Positions 55,921-64,000 of a DNA stretch of 64,000 nt are shown here, piece by piece. Position numbers and translations under genes: made by a program. The notes under the pieces are model-generated. The model did no database searches, was not told the origin of the DNA, and saw nothing but the letters and a program-made list of their open reading frames with translations. This DNA is from Lepus europaeus (lineage: Eukaryota > Chordata > Mammalia > Lagomorpha > Leporidae). The stretch spans positions 147,367,701 to 147,431,700 of the forward strand of contig NC_084827.1 of the NCBI RefSeq assembly GCF_033115175.1. Reading direction: 5' to 3'. The first letter of the stretch is position 1. The number at the start of each line of letters is the position of its first letter.

Positions 55921-56460
55921 AAATATAGATTTCCCCAACTGGACAGAAAGTCTGAACGGGGAATGCTGAGTCAAGTTCTAGAAGTGGATCTTCTCCAGGA
56001 CTGGAGGCACAACTGGGTTACTTATCTGTAGTTCAACTGTATGAGTAAATCATTTGCAAGAACAAATTGCTCCAAAGAGCAAAAGGATATGTTAGTAGGG
56101 GATGGTCACAGAGACAGTGTTTGTGAGGAAACTGAAATGTGGACAAAACAAATCTTCCAGGAGAAAAATACTTTTGATCCATCATTTATGAGATCAGGAG
56201 AAAGGGACATAAAGGCCGGTCTCACCTATAGCTAAGTCATCAAGGATGCTCACTATAGCATTTTAAACAGGAAAAAATAGGTAACACACTGAGCAATTGC
56301 TAAATGATTTATAAGATGGGAACATGGAATAATATGCATCAATTATACATCATGTTTATAAAGAATGCTTAAATTAGTGGGGAATGTTCAAGATACAACA
56401 GATAATAGTATATGTTATTTAAAGCTAGAAGTCAAATATGATATTAAATATGTAAAAATT
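55921..56460. other. anonymous stretch
   Basis: The 64-codon plus frame at 56041-56235 has no family signature. No repeat is recognised. Confidence 0.4.
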
Positions 56461-56735
56461 GGGGCCAGCGTCGTGGCTCACTTGGCTAATCCTCCGCCTG
56501 TGGGGCCGGCATCCCATATGGGCACTGGGTTCTAGTTCCGGTTGCTCCTCCTCCAGTCCAGCTCTCTGCTGTGGCCCCGGGAAGGCAGTGGAGGATGGCT
56601 GAAGTGCTTGGGCCTCTGCACCCACATGGGAGACCAGGAAGAATCACCTGGCTCCTGGCTTCGGATCAGCACAGTGCCAGCCATGGTGGCCATCTCTTAC
56701 TGTCTATAACTCTACCTGCCAAATTAAAAAAAAAT
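56461..56735 (+). mobile_element. CSINE, short 3' part missing
   Basis: 'ggggccagcgtcgtggctcac' head, 'gctgtggccccgggaaggcag' body and 'tacctgccaaatt' plus A9 tail. The segment between 'gtggccatct' and 'cttactgtct' lacks the usual 'ggggagtgaaccagcag' text, an internal deletion of roughly 40-50 bases. Short GTAAAAAT repeats flank it. Confidence 0.9.
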
Positions 56736-56826
56736 AAGTAAAAATATTGGTAGAGAAACATGGAAATCACTGGACAGGAATGTTGACAGTGTTACTATTG
56801 GGGTTGTAAGATTATGGATGAATCTT
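56736..56826. other. short anonymous spacer
   Basis: Unique sequence. Its end carries the left target duplication TTATGGATGAATCTT (56812-56826). Confidence 0.5.
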
Positions 56827-57562
56827 TTTTCCAATTTTTAAAAACTTCTGTTTAGTAAATATAAATTTCGAAAGTACAACTTTTGGCCGGCGCCGTGGCT
56901 CAACAGGCTAATCCTCCGCCTTGCGGTGCCGGCACACCGGGATCTAGTCCCGGTCGGGGCACCGATCCTGTCCCGGTTGCCCCTCTTCCAGGCCAGCTCT
57001 CTGCTGTGGCCAGGGAGTGCAGTGGAGGATGGCCCAAGTGTTTGGGCTCTGCACCCCATGGGAGACCAGGAGAAGCACCTGGCTCCTGCCATCGGAACAG
57101 CGCGGTGCGCTGGCCGCAGCGCGCCTACCGCGGCGGCCATTAGAGGGTGAACCAACGGCAAAGGAAGACCTTTCTCTCTGTCTCTCTGTCTCTCTCTCAC
57201 TGTCCACTCTGCCTGTCAAAAAAAAAAAAAAAAAAAAAAAAAGAAAGTACAACTTTTGGATTATAGCAGCTTTTGCCCCCATAACCTCCTTCCCACCTGC
57301 AACCATCCCATCTTCCACTCTCTCTCTCCCTTCCCATTCTTCATCAAGATTCATTTTCAATTATCTTTATAAACAGAAGATCAATTTGGTATATACTAAG
57401 TAAAGATTTCAACAGTTTGCACTCACACAGATATATAAAGTACTGTTTGAGTAGTATTTTTACCATTAATTTGCATAGTACAACATATTGAGGACAGAGA
57501 TCCTACATGGGAAGCAAGTGTACAGTGACTCCCATTGTTGATTTAACAATTGAAACTCTTAT
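56827..57562 (-). mobile_element. rabbit L1 3' UTR, antisense, 5'-truncated, with CSINE inside
   Basis: Reverse 3' end 'cttctgtttagtaaatataa', 'gaaagtacaacttttgg', 'catcaagattcattttcaatt' and 'cagtttgcactcacacag'. An exact 15-bp duplication TTATGGATGAATCTT flanks it (56812-56826 and 57563-57577). Only about 380 bases of L1 are present, with no coding part. Confidence 0.93.
56885..57242 (+). mobile_element. youngest-looking CSINE, inside the L1 3' UTR
   Basis: 'ggccggcgccgtggctcaaca' head, 'gatctagtcccggtcggggc', 'agcgcggtgcgctggccgc', 'cctaccgcggcggcc' and an uninterrupted A-tail of about 25 bases. GAAAGTACAACTTTT flanks it exactly (56870-56884 and 57243-57257). CpG richness and the pure A-tail point to recent insertion. 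Confidence 0.97.
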
Positions 57563-57612
57563 TTATGGATGAATCTTGTTTTAATGTTTATACTTGTCTG
57601 TCTAAAATTTCT

Positions 57613-57668
57613 TTTTTAAAAAAATATTATTTATTTATTTATTTGAAAGAGTTACACAGAGAGAGGAG

Positions 57669-57704
<36 letters not shown>

Positions 57705-57960
57705 CTTCCATCTGATGGTTCACTCCCCAATTGGCTGCAATGGCTGGAGCTGCACCAACCTGAAGCCAGGAGCCAGGAGCTTCTTCTGGGTTTCCCACGC
57801 GGGTGCAGGGCCCAAGGACTTGGGCCATCTTCTACTACTTTCCCAGGCCATAGCAGAGAGCTGGATCGGAAGAGGAGCAGCCAGGTCTCGAACTGGCTCC
57901 CACGTGGGATGCCAGCGCTTCAGGCCAGGGCGTTAACCCACTGCGCCACAGTGACAGCCC
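57613..57960 (-). mobile_element. CSINE, full length, antisense
   Basis: 'aaatattatttatttatttat', a GA run at about 57673-57701, 'ggctggagctgcaccaacctg' and 'gcgccacagtgacagcccc'. CTAAAATTTCT flanks it at 57602-57612 and 57961-57971. Confidence 0.94.
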
Positions 57961-57971
57961 CTAAAATTTCT

Positions 57972-58380
57972 ATATTAAATATGTCTTGTGTTTATAGTTG
58001 GAGTAAAAAGTAATACAGGTTATCTTTTAAAAAGCATATCACAAAACCTCAAATGAGGGTAATTATATAAATCTTAGATTATCAGGAATGGAGAAAAAAA
58101 TTGGGGGAAAAGTTTGAGAAAGGCATCAGGTACAAACCTCTGACCCTGGTTGCCCAAAGAGGAGAGTGGAGTTGGCCATGTCAGTGCAATGGCATCATTG
58201 GCGAGGGCTGTGAGGTGGAGAGGGATGCAGAACAGGGGTGCAGAGGAGAGTTCTGGGAGTTCCTGCTATGGAGCCTCTTTCCATGGTCCATTACTTAACC
58301 TTAGACAATTCCCTGAGGGACATGAGATGGTGGGGGGGCTGGGTTGTCTTACTGTCCCTGAAGAACAATGACGCTGCTAT
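57972..58380. other. anonymous stretch
   Basis: No repeat or gene is recognised. Confidence 0.4.
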
Positions 58381-58662
58381 ATTAATTAATTAATTTAAAA
58401 GGCAGAGTTACAGAGAGGCAGAGGCCAAGAAAGAGAGAGGTCTTCCATTCACTGGTTCACTCCGCAAATGGCCGCAACAGCCAGAACTGGGCTGATCCAA
58501 AGCCAGGAGCTTGGATTTTCTTCTGGATCTCCCATGTGGGTGCAGGAGCCTAAGCACTTGGGCCATCTTCTGCTGCTTTGCAAGACACACTAGCAGAGAG
58601 TCGGAGTGGAAGTGGAGAAGCCGGGACTGGAATGGGTGCCCATATGGGATGCCATATGCTTT
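58381..58662 (-). mobile_element. CSINE, 5'-truncated, antisense
   Basis: 'aattaatttaaaaggcagag', 'actgggctgatccaaagcc' and 'gcccatatgggatgcca', where it stops short of the usual SINE head. Confidence 0.88.
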
Positions 58663-59734
58663 TTGAAGCTTTTTTTTTTTTTTTTTTTTTATGCTTGTTG
58701 ACCTTCCCATCGCTTAAAGAAGTTCCTCTAGACACTCAGACAGCTGTATGCTTGCAGGTGGGATGTGTTTTGCAAAGTTCTTAGAACTGAGTTGGAGGAG
58801 TCTTGGCATAGACTGAGCACTGTGGGCTCTGTGCTCCATAAGACCACTTAATGTCCAACACGCACATTCGACTCCTAGTATTTCTATCTCCTTCAAACAC
58901 TTTTGCAGATCTCTCCACACTCCTCAGTATCATTCTCATTGTTGTCTTTTTGACCAAGTCTATCATCCCCCTATGAAAATCTCTCCTCTGCAGAGGCTTT
59001 GTCCTTCTTAGAACACCCTGTGCGTCTGCTCTTAAGCACCCATTTTTCACATCTCTGATATCCATCATCCAGAGGGAATAATTCTCATGAGCCCATCACA
59101 TAGTAAATGACACCCTCTTTTAGTGATAAGAAAAGGCTTGACTTAAAAGAAGAAATAAAAGTCTACAGTCATCAAAACAATGTAATATCCTGTGTGAAAA
59201 GTTGCAGTCACGATGCCTTGTGGTTTGAGTCCCTTGATCATGTGCCCTAAGGGAAGTAGGTTGGTGGTGGCCCTGGATGACCGAGATTCTCAGGCTGTGG
59301 CGGGCACGTCTTCAGTTCACCTCACACTTTGGGTTCCTCGGGAAGGAGGGGCTGGAGCCCTGGCCCACCGTTAGGACGATGATTGTCAGGCTGCTCTTGG
59401 CTTTCAACTTCTTCCCCTCAATTCAAGGAACAGGTAAACAACTTGGATTTGTCTTCTCCTCTAAGTTTTTCTCTGTAGGGCTTGTGAGCAATGTGCTTTA
59501 CTTTAAAGTTCAGATGGCTTGTGAAATGGGGACATATGTAGTGTAGTTCTGCTCTAATACGGTAACTTGTTATTTAGAGACCTGTTGATTCTCAGACTAC
59601 AGCATAGTATTTTTAACAGAAATCCCTTAGAAATAAATAACATTTATTTTGCTATTAGTTGATAGTGTTCCAGGACTTCTGACTTATATACCACTTTTTT
59701 TTTTTTTTTTAAATTTAAGAAAACTGCTCTAAGT
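58663..59734. other. anonymous stretch with poly-T runs
   Basis: A T21 run at 58671-58691 borders sequence that could in principle be an antisense retrocopy. However, no AATAAA precedes it and no duplication was found. Minus frames 58714-58920 and 58781-59068 overlap in different phases and are not recognised. Confidence 0.35.
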
Positions 59735-59970
59735 AGGTTGGTTCTGAAAGCTCTGAATTTAGACTGCTTGGGTTCCTATCACATACCCAGTTCTTACTAG
59801 CCCGGGCTTAGGTGAGTATTCAAACTCTTTAAATCTCAGTTTTTTAATCTTTAAAATGGGAATGATAATAAGTTCATTTCTACATCACTGCAAGGACAAA
59901 ACAAAATAATCTATGTGAAATGCTTAGCGCGGTAAGTGCTTGGTTAGCGTTATAAATGTTAATTGTAACT
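59735..59970 (+). repeat. MIR SINE fossil
   Basis: 'agactgcttgggttcctatc', 'tcaaactctttaaatctcagt', 'ttaaaatgggaatgataat', 'gtgaaatgcttagcgcggta' and 'gttataaatgttaattg' follow the MIR consensus well. Confidence 0.85.
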
Positions 59971-60109
59971 ACAATGTTTATCTTAATTGAATACGTATAC
60001 AAATAAATCCTGGTGTCTCCATGGACGCTATTACAAATACTAATCAATTAGCTTTCATTTACTATTGGCTGAAATATATCATCTCGGATTAAAATTCTTT
60101 AAGTTCCCA

Positions 60110-60345
60110 AAGATGATGATGAGGAAGAAAGTGCACTTAACACTTACAGAGCGCTTGTTTTGAGTTGCATTCAATTTCCACAATTAGGAGGTAGGTATTC
60201 CAGCCAACCCCATTCTGGGTGAATCAAGAGAGCAGGAAAATTAAATTTTTTGCGCAAGGATATAGCGGTACCAGTTATTGGTCCCAACTGCCAGTCTGCT
60301 GACTCCAGAGCCTGTGCTCTTACCTATTATGCTATTTCACCCATG
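60110..60345 (-). repeat. MIR SINE fossil (antisense)
   Basis: 'acttacagagcgcttgtttt', 'ttaggaggtaggtattcc', 'ccagagcctgtgctcttacc' and 'tattatgctatttcaccc' match the reverse MIR terminal parts. The centre is diverged. Confidence 0.7.
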
Positions 60346-60706
60346 TGATGTGGTTTGTAATTTCACAGACCCAGAGAAATCCAAGGTTAAATCATCTTCA
60401 GAAAATCAATTTGTAAGAGAAGAGCTTGTTCTTTTCGGGGCAGGAATAAGACGTTTGGTCAACTTGTTCTCAGAGTGAGAAATGGGTCCCACTTGGCTCA
60501 AAACTTGGACTGATAGGGTCAAAGGCATGTTTAAATAAGAATAGTTACTTCCCTCTGAAAGACTTGTTAAAAAGTAGGTATCCTCAATGTTCTTTCTCAT
60601 TTGTAGTTTGGTGGTGCAGAGAGCACATTATTATTTGCTTTTGTCCTTGGAATCAGGTGCATACACTGCAGTCAGGATAACTTCCCAACGTGGTACAATA
60701 GTTACA
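60346..60706. other. anonymous stretch
   Basis: No repeat or gene is recognised. Confidence 0.4.
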
Positions 60707-60923
60707 TATGAGAGCACTTCAGAAAGTTCTTGGGAGTATGACATTAAAAGATGAGTTTATTTGGTGCAAAGTTTTTTGAAATCCATGCATTCAAAGGGCT
60801 CTCAAAGAGTTCACAAAAAATGTGGATTATGAGCAAATTATGCATGGTTTTCAAAATTATTTTGCACCAACATATATTTATTATGAATTCAATTTTCCAC
60901 GAGCTTTTTGAAATACTCTCATA
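60707..60923. mobile_element. palindromic mariner-type MITE
   Basis: The left end TATGAGAGCACTTCAGAAAG and the right end (reverse complement TATGAGAGTATTTCAAAAAG) are long inverted repeats. The similarity continues inward: 'ggtgcaaagttttttgaaa' with 'catgcat' on the left mirrors 'atgcatggttttcaaaatta' and 'ttttgcacc' on the right. The termini end in TA and sit in TA-rich flanks, as for Tc1/mariner targets. At about 217 bp with no transposase it is a non-autonomous fossil. Confidence 0.75.
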
Positions 60924-61521
60924 TATATCAATTTATTTTGCTGTGTGATGTGCCGATGAATATAAATTCACGTGTATTTATAAAAGGTGTTGATACAATG
61001 AAAGACATGAGGTGGTGATGAGATAAGTTATGCCCCAAGATCTGGAACTAAGCACTTAGAATTACCCGATACATTTTTTTAAAAAATTAAAATTTATTTT
61101 AAAGGGTCCTTAAGCTTTAGAGATCTTTAAAAAATCCCTTTTAAAGCATATTTAACATTTTATAACTTATTAGACCATAGAGGGAAACTCCACTCTGGCT
61201 GAAAACTATTTAAGATTGGTAATTATAGCAAAATGCCTTTCTGATATGTTATCTGCCATTGGTCCCTTCACTCTCTTTTGAAGATTTCTTGTATAAGACT
61301 CAAAGTTTTATATTTCTCCTTTAAAGTACTTATTAAAAGAGAGGTAGCTAATAAGGCAATTGGAGAGCTCACTCAGGCAGAACATTTGTTTTCGACTTTG
61401 AGATGTTTACTTTTTAAAGGCCAACCCTTGTCTAATAGCACTTCGGACCTGAAGTTAAGTGGCCATTTATGAACTGGGAAAGGAACAGGGGTCTGGGGAC
61501 ACTGTGGAATTGCCTCTTCCA
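60924..61521. other. anonymous AT-rich stretch
   Basis: No repeat or gene is recognised. Confidence 0.4.
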
Positions 61522-61742
61522 GGGAGCAGGCATTTGGCACAGCGTTTAAGACGCCACTTGGAACACTCGCATCCCGTATCAGAGTGGCTGGGTTCAAGTT
61601 CCAGCCTCACTCCTGATTCCAGCTTCCTGCTAATGTGCATGCTGGGAAGCGGCAGGTGAAGGGTCAAGTTGTTCAGCCCTTGCCACTTACATGGGGACCC
61701 AGATTGAGTTCCAGGCTCCTGGCTTCAGTTGGGCCCAGCCTT
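61522..61742 (+). mobile_element. old CSINE, 3'-truncated
   Basis: 'gggagcaggcatttggcacag' head, 'gagtggctgggttcaagttcc', 'cagcttcctgctaatgtgc' and 'cttcagttgggcccagcc'. It stops abruptly at 61742, so the CT tract and A-tail are missing. Confidence 0.85.
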
Positions 61743-62209
61743 TTAAATACATTAATTATACCAAAATGTCTTTTACAGTAAGAAAACTGTGAGAAAGAAA
61801 ATCATTACAACACACAAAAATGCATAATCCATTCTAATCCAATAGTGCAAAGGCATCCATGTGCTACTCATTCCTCTCTGTATTCACCTGCTGTGAAGAA
61901 ATTACAGATAAGGAAATTGTCCTCCCTAGGACTGTGACAATTACTGTGCCCGTGTTGAGATGTGTGCGTTATGTCTGTGTGTGCATGGAGAACCATCTTG
62001 CTTCCATTCATTTAATACTTTTAACATACTGGCTCACAACATAGCTTAAAATTCTTATTCTGTGAAGCCTAGCCTGATTCTTCATGATTTGGATGATGCC
62101 ATAAAAAGTTCTTTATGGTTCCATTAAAATACAATTTAGGAAGAGTGAGGAAACATTATTTTGGACAAGTTATTCTTTTTCTTGGTCTATAAATTTACTT
62201 TCTTTTTCA
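61743..62209. other. anonymous AT-rich stretch
   Basis: No repeat or gene is recognised. Confidence 0.4.
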
Positions 62210-62548
62210 GAGTTTTTTTTTTTTTTAAGATTTATTTATGTATAAGTCAGAATTAGAGCGAGGGAAAGACAGCGAGAGAGAGAGAGAGATCTTCCATCTC
62301 CTGGTTCACTCCTCAAATGGCAGCAATGGTTGGAGCCAGGCTACGTTGAAGCCAGGAGCCTAGAGCTTTTTCCAGGCCTCCCACAGAGATTCAGGGGCCC
62401 AACCGCTTGCACCATCTTTTGCTGCTTTCCCCAGCACATTAGGAGAGAGCTATATCAGAAGTGGAGCAGCCAGGACTCAAACCAGTGCCCATATGGGATA
62501 CCAGCACTGCGGGCAGTGGCTCAGCTCACTGTGCCACAGCGCCGGCCC
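62210..62548 (-). mobile_element. CSINE, full length, antisense
   Basis: A T14 run, 'aagatttatttatgtataag', 'ggttggagccaggctacgttg' and 'gtgccacagcgccggccc'. Confidence 0.92.
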
Positions 62549-62737
62549 GACAGTCATTTTCAAACCAGTAATCTAATCTGTCTCTTCTCCTCGTGAGTAA
62601 ATAAAATCTGTAACATGTGTTCTTTATTTTAGGAGAATTATTATTTTGCTTTTCTTTTACCATTGTGTAACAGTTTTTCACTGAGATGCCCAATGAATTC
62701 ATGAACAGTCAGGTAAACTTTTTTTATGATTCACTTT
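62549..62737. other. short anonymous spacer
   Basis: Nothing is recognised. Confidence 0.4.
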
Positions 62738-62840
62738 TTTCCACCAAAGAAACCTTTTATTTAAGGAGTACAAATTTCCTAAGTACGACTTTAGGAATAC
62801 AGTGATTCTCCCCACCATACCCCCCCCCCCCCCCCACATT
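62738..62840 (-). mobile_element. antisense older-L1 3' end with C16 run
   Basis: Read on the minus strand, 'ggggagaatcactgtattcc', 'taaagtcgtacttagg' and 'ttaaataaaaggtttctttgg' mirror the 3' end of the L1 at 8780-8910. Sixteen C residues (62820-62835) replace the purine-rich tract. Only about 100 bases of L1 are evident. Confidence 0.65.
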
Positions 62841-64000
62841 CCCAGCTGGACAAGCTCTTTGCTAACACTGTGTGCCTTCACCTGGATTAAATACTCCTGG
62901 AGCTGATACCCACAGAGAGGACTTGGTTGGATTTTGGAATCTGAGTTCAGACTGGAACTGTGGACTCCTGACGGGGAAGCAATCTGTGACTGATGGCAGG
63001 AGGCGTATGCACAGAACATGGGCTTCATCAGAGACATGATTTTTCAGTCCATACGGGGTATTTTTCAGTAAGCAAATCCCCTAGTACAAAGATAAAAATC
63101 CAGACCACAGCATTCAGTTTTCCTCACGAGCATTTCTTCTCCTTCCTCCCCAGACCTTAGCAAGCAGACTGTCAGCATGGCCACTTTGGGCACGACTGAC
63201 CTCTCCGATGCTGCTGCACCCCCTGAGCACCTGGAGAGCAGCACAGCAGGCAGGAAAACGATGGGCATTTACTGAAACGTCGTCAGCAGAGCAGAGCAAT
63301 TGAAAACCTGATTTCTAGTTCAGTCTTTAGCAAATGACTTCTCTGCGGTAGCTGTATACAGAGAGAAGCAATTTACTTCCCTGGCTAAATGTTGTTCAGG
63401 GGCTGGGTTTGGGGCAGTAAGGTGAGAATATGAATATTGAAAAATGCGATGTAAGCCATAGGAAGTATTTATGTGGCTTCTTAGGCATTGCAGTCAAGTT
63501 TCTGGCTGTTAAAATATCGACTGGGTGTTTTGTCACTTCAAGTAAAGTTGATGGATATTTAAAAAATATAGATTGCCCTAAGTTACATGTGTTAATGCAT
63601 ATGCATATATAGTTATATAGTTGTAACACGCTTCTATGCTCTAAGCTAAAAACTTTTTTTGCAAAGCAACCATTGCAGCAAGGACTTTACAGCAAGCACT
63701 GTAACATCAATATCAATATATCAATTCCAGGAAGTACAATGAGTCATTGCGACAAATAGGTTAGAATTAGGAATGAATGTGTGGTCGCAGCTCAGAAGCT
63801 CTCACATCCAGAGCTCCTCTCTAGGTGGGGAGGAGTTCTTGCTGCCTCCCCTCCTTCAGTAAAGGCCACCCTCCTTTTTAATGTCTTCTTTTTCTCATGA
63901 GTGGAGAAACGTCATATGATTGCCATTTGGCTTTTATCTCGTGTGGCTATCATCCTCCAAGTATTTCCTGCATGCAGTGTGCTGACATTTGCAAAATGAA
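62841..64000. other. anonymous right edge
   Basis: No repeat or gene is recognised in about 1.2 kb. Minus frames at 62699-63299 and the frame at 63396-63629 lack a family signature. Confidence 0.4.

Noticed and set aside
58671..59068. processed pseudogene after the T21 run
   Set aside because: No AATAAA near the tract, no target duplication, and the minus-strand frames overlap in different phases without a known family.

Overview
The window looks like lagomorph nuclear DNA, most probably European rabbit (Oryctolagus cuniculus). The diagnostic signal is about 36 copies of the lagomorph-specific tRNA-derived C-SINE (C-repeat, CSINE). These have a GGGGCC(A/G)G-type head, a body naming 'cagctctctgctatggcctgggaaagcag' in many variants, a CT-rich 3' part and an AAATAAAT-type tail. 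Rabbit-type L1 3' ends are also present, along with mammal-wide fossils (MIR, L2, L1M, MER5, Tigger and hAT types). I found no intact protein-coding gene, no recognisable conserved exon and no functional RNA gene. Every long open frame I examined either lies in a repeat or lacks any family signature. The window is therefore intergenic or deep-intronic DNA. All family names rest on pattern recognition without a database, and most boundaries are good to about 5-20 bases.

Layout. 1-4737: mostly anonymous DNA with MIR, one CSINE, a Tigger-type fossil and an L1M-type 3' fragment. 4738-8913: a long L1 with both ends present, three CSINEs inside it and most of ORF2 (including the reverse transcriptase) deleted. 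9055-10811: a CSINE cluster inside and beside an antisense L1M 3' end. 10812-15884: CSINE-free, mostly anonymous. 15885-20560: two long antisense L2 blocks broken by five CSINEs. 21324-21823: a CpG-rich, repeat-free segment. 22054-22800: an L1 3' end plus CSINE sharing one target-site duplication. 24105-25700: MIR, two MER5 elements, and a putative solo LTR splitting a CSINE. 27600-31250: a nested stack in which an ancient antisense L1 hosts a CSINE that hosts an L1 and a second CSINE, plus another L1 with a duplicated 3' UTR. 32151-32730: two retro-insertions in one target. 36700-53950: CSINE-poor, anonymous DNA with L1M, MIR and L2 pieces and a pure CT microsatellite. 54028-57960: the densest SINE cluster. 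60707-60923: a palindromic mariner-type MITE. 61522-64000: two CSINEs, an L1 3' end with a C16 run, then anonymous DNA.

These elements do not act together as a pathway. The biology here is retrotransposition history: L1 supplied the machinery, the CSINEs and one mRNA 3' end were mobilised in trans, and several loci were hit repeatedly. The best second-look items are the composite insertions (possible 3' transduction at 22054-22800, possible CSINE-L1 chimera at 28471-29743, triple target repeat at 32151-32730), the putative solo LTR, the MITE and the CpG-rich block. I did not find a convincing undescribed gene system.
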